Shown one piece after another: positions 52,603 through 62,438 of a DNA stretch of 64,000 nt. The notes below the pieces were generated by a model. It made no database searches. It had not been told where the DNA came from and saw only the letters and a program-made list of their open reading frames with translations. Origin of the DNA: Roseiconus nitratireducens (GTDB lineage: Bacteria; Planctomycetota; Planctomycetia; Pirellulales; Pirellulaceae); the NCBI RefSeq assembly GCF_008629675.1, contig NZ_VWOX01000018.1, positions 62,001 through 126,000 on the forward strand, given 5' to 3'. A program made the translations under genes and the position numbers. How positions within the stretch are numbered: position 1 is the stretch's first letter; every line of letters starts with the position of its first letter.

Positions 52603-53847
52603 ATGGCATCCAAAAAGCGCAGGCAGCGTGCGAGCGGCTTCACGCTGGTCGAATTATTGGTCGTGATCGCCATCATCGGGATCTTGATCGGACTGTTCTT
52701 GCCGGCCGTGCAAGCGGCCCGAGAAGCGGCCCGCCGAATGAGTTGCAGCAACAATTTCAAGCAGCTCGGCTTGGCGATGCACAACTATCACTCGGCGTTC
52801 AAGCAACTTCCACCGCATGGGGGCGGGACCGGCATCGGGTTGGAAACACCGCCGGCTTGGTGGCGGCTGAGCAACACGGCCAATCGCAAGAACCTCAGCA
52901 TCTTCGTGCCGCTGACGCCCTACTTCGAACAGCAGGGGCTGTGGGAAAAGATCTCAATGCCCAGTCGAGAGACTGTGACTGGGGCCACGCCGCCGACCCC
53001 CAGCGGGTTTTGGCCGGCGATGGGACCAAGTCCCAAGCATTATTCGACCGATCCGGGATACATCCCCTGGCAGACCGAAATCCCGATGCTGCGCTGTCCC
53101 AGTGACCCAGGCAGCGGGTTGCCGGGCCGCGGCCGGACCAACTACGGACCGTCACTGGGCGACGCGCCCCACATCCATATCACTCAGAATGTGCTCGGCG
53201 GCTCCCTCAAGCCCGCCGACAACTGGGGCAACGTGCTCAATGCCAGGGCTGTGCAACGCGGCTTCTTCGCACCCTATGACAAGTTCAAGTTCCGCGACAT
53301 CTTGGACGGGCTGTCTCACACGATGGCGATGGGGGAATTGGTCTCCAATCTGGGCGACTACGCGACCAACGGATCGATCTCCTGGGACCCCGGCGGCAAT
53401 CACAACGACCACGCCGATGACCCGCTGCACTGCGTCAATTCGGGTGAGATCGATCCGAAACGACCGACGTTCTGGTGTCGTGATCCTGCCGGCGGATGCA
53501 CCCCACCGGTGTTGGTCGTCAACGGCGAAACCAACGGCCGCGGAATGAGTTGGGCGTCCGCGTTTCGGATGTCCATCCAGACGGTGTTCACGGTGCGTCC
53601 GCCCAACAGCGAACTTTGCATCGGCAAGTGGGCGGACAACGTGGGCAATTTTTCTCCCAGCAGCCATCACCAGGGCGGATGCCACATCTTGATGGGCGAC
53701 GGAGCGGTGGTGTTCATGACGGATTCGGTTGAAGCCGGCGACCAATCGGCGCCGTGTATCAGCCGGACCAATCAACCCGGGGCGGAGAGTCCTTATGGCT
53801 TGTGGGGGGCGCTGGGAACCAAGGCCGCCAGCGAAACCATCCACTAG
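52603..53847 (+). CDS. DUF1559 protein with pilin-like N-terminus
   Basis: 414 residues. The N-terminus is a type IV pilin signal: basic residues, then [19 protein letters not shown] with Glu at +5 after the Gly-Phe cut. The DUF1559 domain (SBP_bac_10) begins at [26 protein letters not shown] and ends with the [15 protein letters not shown] motif. Dozens of such proteins per genome mark planctomycetes; they are probably exported pseudopilins, but no role is known. A small lipoprotein gene follows 124 bases later, a common partner. Confidence 0.94.
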   Translation: MASKKRRQRASGFTLVELLVVIAIIGILIGLFLPAVQAAREAARRMSCSNNFKQLGLAMHNYHSAFKQLPPHGGGTGIGLETPPAWWRLSNTANRKNLSIFVPLTPYFEQQGLWEKISMPSRETVTGATPPTPSGFWPAMGPSPKHYSTDPGYIPWQTEIPMLRCPSDPGSGLPGRGRTNYGPSLGDAPHIHITQNVLGGSLKPADNWGNVLNARAVQRGFFAPYDKFKFRDILDGLSHTMAMGELVSNLGDYATNGSISWDPGGNHNDHADDPLHCVNSGEIDPKRPTFWCRDPAGGCTPPVLVVNGETNGRGMSWASAFRMSIQTVFTVRPPNSELCIGKWADNVGNFSPSSHHQGGCHILMGDGAVVFMTDSVEAGDQSAPCISRTNQPGAESPYGLWGALGTKAASETIH

Positions 53848-53971
53848 CCGTCACCAGGTTCTCCGGCCCACCGCCTTTTGCCTGCCCCAAAACAAACGAT
53901 CTGATCAGGAATCGCCCGGGTTAGAACAGAGACCCAACGCCCACGTCCTGTTGTCCAAATCGGGAAAGACC

Positions 53972-54145
53972 ATGAAACGAATCTCTCTGGCAGCTGTCGG
54001 CATCGCATGCTTGTTGACCGTCGCACCCGGATGTCGCGATCGCGGACCGCAGGTCGTCGCACCTCCGGCCCAGCAAGAGAGTGTGGTTCCCCTGGAAGGA
54101 ATGAGCGAAGACGAATACGCCAAAGCAATGGCCGAGGTGAATTAG
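53972..54145 (+). CDS. Small lipoprotein following a DUF1559 gene
   Basis: 57 residues from ATG 53972, with GGGAAAG upstream. A signal peptide ends in VAPGC (lipobox), followed by a short charged tail ending in MSEDEYAKAMAEVN. It resembles the tiny lipoproteins that often follow DUF1559 genes. No further function can be inferred. Confidence 0.75.
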   Translation: MKRISLAAVGIACLLTVAPGCRDRGPQVVAPPAQQESVVPLEGMSEDEYAKAMAEVN

Positions 54146-54155
54146 CTGGACAGCC

Positions 54156-54242
54156 GTGCAATGAGCGGCAAGGCGCTAGCCGCCGGTTGTGGCGAGAAAA
54201 ACCGCGGATAGCAGCACGCAGCCGACGAAAAGTGGCGCTGTC
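54156..54242 (+). repeat. Family B dispersed repeat
   Basis: A copy in the forward direction: GTGCAATGAGCGGCAAGGCG, GCTAGCCGCCGGTTG and an AAAGTGGCGCTGTC end. It lies between the small lipoprotein and the cytochrome gene. Confidence 0.85.
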
Positions 54243-54355
54243 GCGAACGTTCAACTTTTATTCGGGACAACCGCCGGGCCGCATCCATCCCGATGCGGGC
54301 CGACTCCGAACGCGTCCCGGTATCCCAACTCCAACGGACGGGCCAATCGAACGAC

Positions 54356-55588
54356 ATGGGCGCCAGGCTAACCGTCGCGACTTTGATGGCTGCCGTCTTG
54401 GTGATGCTTCTGTGCGCGCTGCGCTCTCAAAATGAACCTCGCGGCCGCGGCGTGATGATTTCAGATGCCGTCGAAGCGGCGTCTTCGCCGACGCTGGTCG
54501 GCAAGCAGGTTTGTGCGGAATGCCATCGGGGCAACTTCGACTTGCACTGCCAGTCCGGCCACGCCCAAACGTTTGCGCGTACCCGGGATTGGCAACCGTC
54601 CAACGAATTCGCGGGAAAAACGGTCGACGCGGGAGCCCCCTTCGGACTTTATGCTTACCGGTTGGAATCGGACGGACTGGTGGCCGCGAAGGTGAAAGAC
54701 CAGCGGGCGCTTGTCTCCGGCAACATCGAAGGCGTCCAAAAGCTGCCCTATGCCCTGGGTTCCGGTCGCAATGCGATCACGTTGCTGGCACTGGTCAAGG
54801 ATCCTGGTATGGAAGGGGATCCCGATGGAGAAACCGTCGCCTTGGAACATCACGTGTCCTGGTTCGGTTCTCACGAAAGCTTTGGGCTGACCCCCGGCCA
54901 CATCTCCCCCCGACGCGACAAGGCGGGGTACCAGAACGCGGGGCACGAGAACGCGGCGTACGGGAACACGGCGCAAGACGCCAACGATCCGACGTCGGAG
55001 CAGCAGTTGTTCGGGGAACTCGTGCGGGGCAACAAGATGCAGGAGTGTATTCACTGCCACACGACCGCCGGCCAGATCGTGGGGCAACGGATCGAAGGTC
55101 TGGTGGCCGGCGTGAATTGTGAACGTTGTCACGGGCCGGGCAGCGAACACGTCCGACTGGCTCGGCTGTCCCAAACGCCTCCTCCCTATTCGGTCGGTCG
55201 ATCCGACTGGGACCAGGAATCGGAACTGCAACTTTGCGGCAGTTGCCACCGCTTGCCCCGTCACGTCAACGAACGCGACCTGCGGGACTACTCCAGCGAG
55301 ATGTTACGGTTGCAACCGATCGGGATGCTCCGCAGCGAATGTTACTTGAAGTCCGATGGACGAATGACGTGCACGACGTGCCACAATCCCCACATGGATT
55401 CTAGCCAGAAGTCGAGCGAGGACTACGCGCAGGATTGTCGCCGGTGCCACTTGCCCGACACGTCAGGACATGTCGCCTGTCCGGTGTCGCCCGAACAAGG
55501 ATGTATCGACTGCCATCTGCCGCCGATCACCGTGGAGCAGGGACTGGTTTTTCACGACCATTGGATTCGGATCCGAGATGAACCCTGA
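54356..55588 (+). CDS. Heptaheme cytochrome c, exported
   Basis: About 410 residues from ATG 54356, chosen because a signal segment (ARLTVATLMAAVLVMLL) follows; ATG 54293 would add 21 residues. Seven CxxCH haem sites: CAECH, CIHCH, CERCH, CGSCH, CTTCH, CRRCH and CIDCH. The middle contains three 15-bp repeats (54923-54967; AGYQN-AGHEN-AAYGN). Multihaem cytochromes carry electrons across the periplasm; no reductase partner is adjacent. Its stop overlaps the next start by 11 bases. Confidence 0.88.
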   Translation: MGARLTVATLMAAVLVMLLCALRSQNEPRGRGVMISDAVEAASSPTLVGKQVCAECHRGNFDLHCQSGHAQTFARTRDWQPSNEFAGKTVDAGAPFGLYAYRLESDGLVAAKVKDQRALVSGNIEGVQKLPYALGSGRNAITLLALVKDPGMEGDPDGETVALEHHVSWFGSHESFGLTPGHISPRRDKAGYQNAGHENAAYGNTAQDANDPTSEQQLFGELVRGNKMQECIHCHTTAGQIVGQRIEGLVAGVNCERCHGPGSEHVRLARLSQTPPPYSVGRSDWDQESELQLCGSCHRLPRHVNERDLRDYSSEMLRLQPIGMLRSECYLKSDGRMTCTTCHNPHMDSSQKSSEDYAQDCRRCHLPDTSGHVACPVSPEQGCIDCHLPPITVEQGLVFHDHWIRIRDEP

Positions 55589-57122
55589 ATCGATACGAAG
55601 AATCGCACGAAGCAGGCAGCGGACCTTCCGCCGCTTCGGTCGCTTTCCAGCACTGTTGGCGGCAGTGTTGGTCGGCTGCGATTCAAACGAATCCGCGGCT
55701 CCGATCGATCCGTTGGCGACGATGGTGAAGACGGAAGCCATGGAGAAGCCGACGGTTCGGACCGTTGATGTAAAAGCCGGAAGGCGGAACCGGTCCGTCG
55801 ATGGCGGGGCAGACGGCGCAGTTTTGTTGCCCGCTAAAACAGAGTTGTTCAATCCTGAAGGGACGCCGGAGGACAGGGCCGTGTTGAAGCCGATCGAAGA
55901 TGCGCAGCACTTGAAGGCGCAGATAGCCCGGGCGTTATCGGCCGGCGAAGTGGAGACGGCCTACCAGATCGCCCGTCGCGCGACCCGCTTGGCTCCGGAC
56001 GATCCCGGGCTGAAGTTCTTGATGGCCCGTGTGCTCGGACAGCGTCAACGCTATCCCGAAGCGGTGCGTTTGCTCGATCGGGTGGTGCTCCTGGATCCCA
56101 GCGCCCGGTTGCCGGCGTTGGGCCAGTCCGCGCAATGGTTGGTCCGGCAGGGCGAATGGAGCGAGGCGGAAAGTCGTTATCGGACCGTCTTGGAAGAAGT
56201 TCCCCAGGCGGCGATGGTGCATCAGGAACTCGCATCGCTGCTGTTGCGGCAAGGACGATCGTACGAAGCCGCCGTCCACCTACGGACCATGTGTCGCGAA
56301 GGGAACATCGAAGAATCCATGCTCATGCCGCTTTTGCGGCTGGCCCTGCCGATCGCTGGCAGTGTCGATACCGAACGGGCCGATCCGATCGGCCGGTTGG
56401 GTGTGGCTCGCGCGCAGGCATCCCGGCAGAACTGGCAGGCCGCTCTGGCGACGCTTGATGGACCTCCGATCAATCGCATCGCGGCGCCGCGACAGGTGGA
56501 GGCGTTGCGAGGACGTCTTCTGGCGTTCACCGGCGACATGCAGCGGCTGGCTGGCTGGATCGACAACGATGCCGACGATGCCGCCACCAACGCCGACACC
56601 TGGTTTGCCTGGGCAACCTACCTGGCTTGGCGAGGCAATCACGACTCCGCGACGCGATGTTTCTGCGAAGTGGTGTTGCGTGATCCGACCGACGCGGCGG
56701 CTTACGAGGGGCTGAGCCAAAGTTTGGAAGCGTTGGATCAACGCGAGGTCGCCCGCCGCGCCGCGGAGCGTTCGCGCCGGATTCGCCGGACTCAGGAAAT
56801 CGGGAGCCTGTTCGCCGAGGGGCCACAACGAGACCGGGAACAGCTGGACGAGCTGATCGGACTGTTGGGCGAACTGCGCCGTCCCGATGAATCATTGCTG
56901 TGGCAGGCGATTCGCTCCGCCCACGCCGCGGCAGGCAAGCCCGCGTCCTGGTTGAAGGAGCGTCTGAGCGAAATCAATCGACAGCGTTTGGCACATCGCG
57001 ACCGCGGTGACTTCGATGCCGATTCGTCGTTCGTGCTGTGCGGGCTGGACGTCGAGACTCTCCGCAGCCAGCCAAACGCGTTGCCGTCGGAAACTCGACG
57101 CGGATCCCAGGCGGCGAAGTAG
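55578..57122 (+). CDS. TPR-repeat lipoprotein
   Basis: 514 residues from ATG 55578, inside the end of the cytochrome gene. A signal peptide ends in the lipobox AAVLVGCDS. From residue 110 on there are many TPR units (AYQIARRATRLAPDDPGL, YPEAVRLLDRVVLLDPSA, SEAESRYRTVLEEVPQAA and others). It probably scaffolds or binds the cytochrome or other envelope proteins. Convergent with the M42-type peptidase gene. Confidence 0.88.
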   Translation: MNPESIRRIARSRQRTFRRFGRFPALLAAVLVGCDSNESAAPIDPLATMVKTEAMEKPTVRTVDVKAGRRNRSVDGGADGAVLLPAKTELFNPEGTPEDRAVLKPIEDAQHLKAQIARALSAGEVETAYQIARRATRLAPDDPGLKFLMARVLGQRQRYPEAVRLLDRVVLLDPSARLPALGQSAQWLVRQGEWSEAESRYRTVLEEVPQAAMVHQELASLLLRQGRSYEAAVHLRTMCREGNIEESMLMPLLRLALPIAGSVDTERADPIGRLGVARAQASRQNWQAALATLDGPPINRIAAPRQVEALRGRLLAFTGDMQRLAGWIDNDADDAATNADTWFAWATYLAWRGNHDSATRCFCEVVLRDPTDAAAYEGLSQSLEALDQREVARRAAERSRRIRRTQEIGSLFAEGPQRDREQLDELIGLLGELRRPDESLLWQAIRSAHAAAGKPASWLKERLSEINRQRLAHRDRGDFDADSSFVLCGLDVETLRSQPNALPSETRRGSQAAK

Positions 57123-57161
57123 GCAGTCGATTGCCGATGGCGATGCGCTCGCGGCGGCGAC

Positions 57162-58235
57162 TCAAGCGGGATGGGAAACACCCCAGTCCGCCAGACGTCG
57201 CAGCAATTGCAGCAGGGAGGAGATGCTGGCGATCTCCGCCGTTTCGGTTGCGGTGTGGTAGGACGACGTCGGCAGTTGCAGCGTCGTCCCACGCACCGAT
57301 CCGTCGGTGGCACTGATCACGCGTCCGAGCTCGGTTCGGCCGATCGACAGCGGCTTCTCACGTTCCCGGTTCAAAAGCTCGACGTAGCGATCCTTGAACC
57401 GATAGCGGATCCCCAACTCGTTGCAAAGCGAAACCAGACGGTCGGTGGTTGGGCCGTCAAACGTGGCCATCGAATCTCGGTTGCGCAGCACGACTTGTTG
57501 TTTGGAGACTTCATCCAGCGTCGGAAAGGGGCTGGTGTCCAGGACAATCAACCGATCGGTGCTGATGTTTTGCAACAAGAACCATTCCACGACGAATCGC
57601 CAACTGCGGCCGGCCTCCTCGCCGGCGGTGAACAACGCGGTCCCTTGGAATCCCGTTCGGATCATTTCGATCAACACGGCAACCGAGACGACGTTGTCCA
57701 GTTGAGCCGATAGCAGACCGCCGTCGACCCGCAGACGATCCAAGAAGGAAACGGGGGTTCCGGGCTGCAAGAACTCGAGCCCATCCAGTTCAAAAATCAG
57801 GTTGCGGCGGCGCGGGCACACGTACGACCGCGTGATCATGCCCTGGCCCAGGTACGATCCGGCGAACGGGGTGTGGGCCTGGACGCGTTGACCTTCGAAT
57901 CGTCCCGCCACAATTTCCATGAACTGTTCGGAAACGGAATCGCCGGTCAGTTCGCCACGGTTGCCCGCGATGAAAGCTGCGTACTGAAATTCGTTGGGGC
58001 CGGTGCAGAGCAAACCGTGTCGATCGACGTGGGCAGACAGGTACAGACTGTCGGGCTGGCTTCCCTGTGCCACCAACAGGCCGTGGTACCGTTGTACCTT
58101 CACGTCGCATTCTTCCAGTTCGCGACGGATCACGCGAAAGAAAGCGTCTTCCACGCCGACCACCGACGGTTCTCGTACCAAGGCCCGCAACAGGTGCAGA
58201 CATTCGTCGATTTCTTCTTCCGGGTTGGGACTCAT
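57162..58235 (-). CDS. M42-type metallopeptidase
   Basis: 357 residues from ATG 58235 (frame open to 58385). Zinc-site elements are in order: His in LSAHVDRHG, Asp in AQLDNVVSVAVL, the GEEAG pair in LFTAGEEAGRSW, Asp in VLDTSPF and His in SSYHTATETAEI. These match M42/M28 co-catalytic aminopeptidases. Length fits. No signal peptide is seen, so it is likely cytoplasmic. Confidence 0.85.
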   Translation of the reverse strand: MSPNPEEEIDECLHLLRALVREPSVVGVEDAFFRVIRRELEECDVKVQRYHGLLVAQGSQPDSLYLSAHVDRHGLLCTGPNEFQYAAFIAGNRGELTGDSVSEQFMEIVAGRFEGQRVQAHTPFAGSYLGQGMITRSYVCPRRRNLIFELDGLEFLQPGTPVSFLDRLRVDGGLLSAQLDNVVSVAVLIEMIRTGFQGTALFTAGEEAGRSWRFVVEWFLLQNISTDRLIVLDTSPFPTLDEVSKQQVVLRNRDSMATFDGPTTDRLVSLCNELGIRYRFKDRYVELLNREREKPLSIGRTELGRVISATDGSVRGTTLQLPTSSYHTATETAEIASISSLLQLLRRLADWGVSHPA

Positions 58236-58759
58236 CACGGGGCTCAACCGACAGGGGAGACGGCCGGCAGAAAACACGCCTGCGTTGTTCGGCCAACGCG
58301 TAGCGTATCGTGTGGGCGAACGCGCACGAAGACCGGGAAATCCCGCGCCGGCAATTTCGGTCCAAGGCGTCGGCCCTCTGGCCACGGGCGCGGGCAGTGG
58401 CAGGGCTGCATCGTCCTCGCTCTGGCGAGTGTGGCTACCTTAGAAGCCTGCTCGCGTCCTGTCCCAAACGCGCGTCGGCGAGGAACGGGCGACAGCCACG
58501 TCGCGCGTCCAACCGGCATGATCGTCAAGAACCCAATTTGCCGATACGCGACCGGAAAGTTTGTCCCGATTTCGCGGGCTTGTCGGTGGTGATTCTGTAG
58601 CCGGAACCGATGCATATTCAGAAAACACGTTCTGACAACCGACACGGTGCAGCCGGGCATCCAACGCCGCCCCGGCGACGCGCGGCCATTGAGTCGCGCC
58701 CTGGCTTCGCTCCGCTCAGTTGCCCAGTTTCCAACCATCGGCTCGGAGATGACCCAGGT
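58236..58759. other. Divergent intergenic region with a family C unit
   Basis: 524 bases between the peptidase and DUF2513 genes. A family C hairpin unit (CTCTGGCGAGTGTGGCTAC) lies at 58420-58438. I see no gene. Confidence 0.5.
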
Positions 58760-59014
58760 ATGAGGCGAGATTTCGTCTTGATTCGCAAGCTGCTGTTGTT
58801 TGTCGAAGAACGTGGCAGCCGCTTGTACAGAGGATCGATCCCGATCGAGGGATACGAACGAGACGCGGTCGTGACGCACTTGTACTTACTGGCCGATGGC
58901 GGTTTCATCGAACTCGGCCAGGAAACACTCAGCGACCGCGGACCTTTGGTCCTGACCTGGAAGGGGTGTGATTACCTGGACAAGATCCGCGGGCAGGGTT
59001 CGACGTCGGCCTGA
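58760..59014 (+). CDS. DUF2513 family small protein
   Basis: 84 residues from ATG 58760; the frame is open upstream to 58610 but the extra residues are not family-like. It matches DUF2513 throughout: MRRDFVLIRKLLLFVEE, GYERDAVVTHLYLLADGGFI and LTWKGCDYLDKIRG. The fold looks like a small winged-helix protein. The family is common near phage and plasmid genes but nothing mobile is seen here. Function unknown. Confidence 0.8.
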   Translation: MRRDFVLIRKLLLFVEERGSRLYRGSIPIEGYERDAVVTHLYLLADGGFIELGQETLSDRGPLVLTWKGCDYLDKIRGQGSTSA

Positions 59015-59360
59015 TGGGGCGTCGTCACGTGGTCGGCCCCAGTCACGGTTCGACGTCCGGCATCATGACGGATGCCATTTCGGCGGTTTGGGGTGTCTAA
59101 ATAAGGTCCAGATGTCGGCCCCAGGGCGGCTCTAATGTCTGTCCAGCGGCTGGTCGTCCGGTGCCGCTTCTCGATGGACCGTTGGCGGCACGGTTTGCCG
59201 GTATTCTGAGCGGCCGTCCGCAAACTCGACCGGATCGGCATTCCCGTCCTTTCGCGTCATCGCTGAGAACGAAATTGCTGCAACCCCCCGGTGGGGCGTT
59301 ATCATACGGGCGCTGCCAATTCCCGCCTGAACTTTTGTTCGCCCTCGAGGTCCCCTTGCA
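59015..59360. other. Intergenic region, no gene seen
   Basis: 346 bases. Two partly similar stretches (GGTTCGACGTC near 58996 and 59047; GTCGGCCCCAG twice) are the only notable feature. Probably the promoter of the next gene. Confidence 0.4.
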
Positions 59361-59954
59361 ATGTCTGATCCGTATGGACGTGCGTATGACACGCCGGTCT
59401 CAAACGGCAAAGCGCGAAGACTTTTTCTGTTTGGATTGCTCGGTGTGGTGCTGATCGCACTCGGCTACGACTACCTGGTGGCACGGCCCAGCGTTGACGC
59501 CGCTTATAATCTGATCGCCGAGGCGGACGCCACGTCGGCTGAAACGCTGACCAACGAAGATGTGAGTGATCTTTTGGGAAAAGAGCCGGTTCACACCTTC
59601 ACCGACGGGAATCAGACCGTCGAAGTGTACTACTTCACCAGCGGCGTGCTGGTGAAGCCGCACAAGCTTTACACCGCCTATCAGAAAGACGGTGACCAAC
59701 TGCTTTTTTATCGGCACGCCAAGTATGTGTATGACAAAGCCAAGGAAACGCCGCGTGAGGGAGTCGAGATCGTGCGCGAAGACGCGTCCGCGTCCGCGTC
59801 GGAATCGGTGCTCGGCGACGGCGTGGCGATGAAACCTGCCGATGACTCAGCAGCGGAGTCCAATGCATCGGGGGAAGAAGCGACCGACCGGACATCGACA
59901 TCGGAAGTGGAATCGGTTCCGGAGTTGCAGATCGAATCAGAATCGCCGGATTGA
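59361..59954 (+). CDS. Hypothetical membrane-anchored protein
   Basis: 197 residues. A short polar N-terminus precedes one membrane helix (residues 22-38, FLFGLLGVVLIALGYDY). Outside it, about 90 residues form a compact domain (LTNEDVSDLLGKEPVHTF, TVEVYYFTSGVLVKPHKL). The last 60 residues are acidic, Ser/Glu-rich, with an ASASASES run. Not recognised. Confidence 0.7.
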   Translation: MSDPYGRAYDTPVSNGKARRLFLFGLLGVVLIALGYDYLVARPSVDAAYNLIAEADATSAETLTNEDVSDLLGKEPVHTFTDGNQTVEVYYFTSGVLVKPHKLYTAYQKDGDQLLFYRHAKYVYDKAKETPREGVEIVREDASASASESVLGDGVAMKPADDSAAESNASGEEATDRTSTSEVESVPELQIESESPD

Positions 59955-60030
59955 ATGGTTGATGGATCATCGTTCCACGGCGACTGCGACGGTCCCGCTT
60001 CTTGCGCAGCGTGTTGATCTTCGACGGTCG

Positions 60031-60049
60031 GCTTTCACTCCGTGAAAGC
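60031..60049. terminator. Short hairpin between convergent genes
   Basis: Stem GCTTTCA-CTCCG-TGAAAGC between the end of the hypothetical membrane protein and the DUF1805 stop. Same as the hairpin at 42204-42222 apart from one loop base. No T run. Confidence 0.45.
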
Positions 60050-60122
60050 TGCCTTGATTCCCGCTGCGTTCGCGGAGCGAATGGCGACATTGCAATACTC
60101 CGGCCAACTGATCAACCAACGG

Positions 60123-60497
60123 TCAGACGTCATCGACGTCCGACGCGGTGCCCGAAGTTTTGGTCATCATCTTTTGCACCGCTTCGATGCCTCGCATGCC
60201 GGGCTCAATGCCCAACTTGCCCGCGGCGGAACTGACGCCCACGATGCGGGCTTCGTACAGGTCTTCGGGTTCACGCAGCGGATGGTCCGGGGTGCCTTTG
60301 GCGATGGCAAACGCCATGTCAAATTCATCGGCGACGGCCAGGTCATAGATGCCGCATCCGACCACCCCGTTGGAGGTGTGAATCGCACAGTACTGTCCGC
60401 CCCGCCATGCGTAGCTGGAGCCTACGACCGGACCGAAGGGAGTTTCTAACGTTTGTTGCCGGGCTGCGGGCAGCCCGAACGTGTCGGCAGAAGTCAT
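60123..60497 (-). CDS. DUF1805 (YunC-like) protein
   Basis: 124 residues. It follows the DUF1805 pattern: TPFGPVVGSSYAWRGGQYC, then NGVVGCGIYDLAVADEF and GTPDHPLREPEDLYEARI. The first part matches a YunC-like domain; the family has a small alpha/beta fold of unknown function. It lies 51 bases after the amidohydrolase gene on the same strand. Confidence 0.75.
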   Translation of the reverse strand: MTSADTFGLPAARQQTLETPFGPVVGSSYAWRGGQYCAIHTSNGVVGCGIYDLAVADEFDMAFAIAKGTPDHPLREPEDLYEARIVGVSSAAGKLGIEPGMRGIEAVQKMMTKTSGTASDVDDV

Positions 60498-60548
60498 GAA
60501 AAAGATTCTTGATCGGAAAGAGAATGCGGCCGTCGCCGGTCGCGGGAA

Positions 60549-62279
60549 TCAATCGGCTGTGTCAAACACCTTGCGACCGTCCATCCAAGTCGATCGGACC
60601 TGGGTCTGCGCGATGGCGTCGTCGTCGCAGCGGAGCAAGTCGCGGTCGATGACCACAAAGTCGGCTCGTTTGCCGACTTCCAGCGATCCGAGTTCTTCTT
60701 CGGCTCGCATCAGCCAGGCGTTATTGATCGTGTAAAAGCGGATCATTTGTTGACGGTCCAATGCTTGCTCGCGATGGATCGCCGAATCGTGCCAACGCGC
60801 CTTTCGCGTGACCGCCACCCACATCCCAAGAAAGGGATTGTACGGATTGACGCTACGCATGGATCCAATCTTTTGCATGTGGTCGCTACCGCCACCGGCG
60901 ATGACGCCGGCCTGGAAAAGCGACTGCAGTGGGATGAAGTATTCTAGCCGCCGCTGACCGAACTGCGCGACCAGCGTGCGAGCATCTAGGTACAGCCATG
61001 CCGGTTGCAGGTCGACACCGATGCCCAACGCTGCAGCACCATCGATCGCTTCGCGGCTCATGAAACTGCTGTGGGTGATCGTCGAATGGGTGGGGGCAAT
61101 GGGCATGTCTTCGTTGACGCGCCGGTAGACGCGGACCAAGGCTTCGACGGCGGCGTCCCCCTGGCAGTGCGCCGTAAATGCCAGTCCGCGTTGAACGGTC
61201 GGTCGAACCAGGTTTTCCAGTCGTTGTTCGTCAATGAACTGCATGCCGCGATACCGGGGATCCACGATGCCGTAGATCCGACTGGTGCCCCAGGGCTCCG
61301 AGAAATAAGCGCTGCCCGTCAGCATGCCCCCGTCTTCGAACACTTTGACGCCGATCACACCCAGCCGCGGTTGAGGATTCTGGAACAGCGGGTCGGCCGA
61401 GATCGCGTCCAACTGCTCCCGGATTTGTTGCTCGCTGCCGGAAGCGTTTAAGGACCGCGAGAGTCGGACGCGGATTGGAAGTTGATCGGCCTGCAACAGC
61501 CTGCCGTACTGCGCTCGCGCGGCATCGTCGCAGTTGCGGTCGATCACACCGGTGATGCCCCAGCGGCGATAGTCCTGCAACAAGTCCAGCAGCCGTTGGT
61601 CCAGCTCCGCTTGGCCGGGGCCATTTGTATCGGGGGCGGGTCGGGTCTTGAAAACTTCCGAGGACTGACGGATGACCCCGGTCGGCTCTCCGGTTTTCGG
61701 ATCGGTCATCACGTGCCGTGGGTGCTCCGCCGCGAATTCGCGGTCGATGCCGTTTTCAGCCAATGCCAGCGAATTGGCACTGCCGTCGGGGCCGGTCCGA
61801 AACCACACGGGATGGTCAGGCGCAGCGGCATCCAATTCCGCTCGCGTGGGGAAGCGTTGTTCGCGAAGCCGAGTCAGGAAGACTTGCGAAAGCGTGATCC
61901 ACTGGCCCTTGGGGACCACGCGCGTCCGTGCCCGAACGTAATCCAGCACGTCGTCAATCGAATCCATGGTCGGGATCTCATGATCGGCCTCATAGCGGCT
62001 GGCGCCGGACGGATGGACGTGGGAATCGATCAGCCCCGGAAGGACCATCTGACCCTGCAGGTCCACGACCTCGGTCTGGCCATCGACCAGTCGGTCGATC
62101 TCCTCGGATGATCCCACCGCCGCAATGCGTCCCTGCTCCACCGCCATCGCCTCAACGATCCGAAAATCGGAATCGGCGGTCACGATGCTTGCGTTGCGGA
62201 GCACCAGATCCGCCGCGTCGCCTGAAACAGCGGTCACCGTCAGGAGGGCGAACATCGCGGCGGAAAATCGTTGGTTCAT
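60549..62279 (-). CDS. YtcJ-like amidohydrolase, exported
   Basis: 576 residues from ATG 62279 (frame open to 62306). A signal peptide (RFSAAMFALLTVTAVSG) precedes the amidohydrolase-3 type barrel. Metal-site segments: LIDSHVHPSG, FEDGGML, TAHCQGDAAVEAL, THSSFMS and AGGGSDHMQ. It ends with the composite-domain strand GKRADFVVIDRD. The family acts on amides such as formamides or hydantoin-like bonds; the substrate is unknown. Second gene of a minus-strand run after the M20 gene. Confidence 0.9.
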   Translation of the reverse strand: MNQRFSAAMFALLTVTAVSGDAADLVLRNASIVTADSDFRIVEAMAVEQGRIAAVGSSEEIDRLVDGQTEVVDLQGQMVLPGLIDSHVHPSGASRYEADHEIPTMDSIDDVLDYVRARTRVVPKGQWITLSQVFLTRLREQRFPTRAELDAAAPDHPVWFRTGPDGSANSLALAENGIDREFAAEHPRHVMTDPKTGEPTGVIRQSSEVFKTRPAPDTNGPGQAELDQRLLDLLQDYRRWGITGVIDRNCDDAARAQYGRLLQADQLPIRVRLSRSLNASGSEQQIREQLDAISADPLFQNPQPRLGVIGVKVFEDGGMLTGSAYFSEPWGTSRIYGIVDPRYRGMQFIDEQRLENLVRPTVQRGLAFTAHCQGDAAVEALVRVYRRVNEDMPIAPTHSTITHSSFMSREAIDGAAALGIGVDLQPAWLYLDARTLVAQFGQRRLEYFIPLQSLFQAGVIAGGGSDHMQKIGSMRSVNPYNPFLGMWVAVTRKARWHDSAIHREQALDRQQMIRFYTINNAWLMRAEEELGSLEVGKRADFVVIDRDLLRCDDDAIAQTQVRSTWMDGRKVFDTAD

Positions 62280-62329
62280 GGGAGACTCCGGCGAGACATG
62301 CGACACTTTCTATCAAAACACCGTGATTT

Positions 62330-62420
62330 GCAGTGCAATCAGCGGGCAGGCGTTGGCCGCCGGTTGAGGCGAGCATACCCGCGGCGAGCGCCACGCGGCT
62401 CACGCAAAGTGGCGCTGTCT
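62330..62420 (+). repeat. Family B dispersed repeat
   Basis: A forward copy with GCAGTGCAATCAGCGG, GGCCGCCGGTTG and an AAAGTGGCGCTGTC end, between the two amidohydrolase genes. Confidence 0.85.
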
Positions 62421-62438
62421 AGCGAAGCTCTGGTCCAA

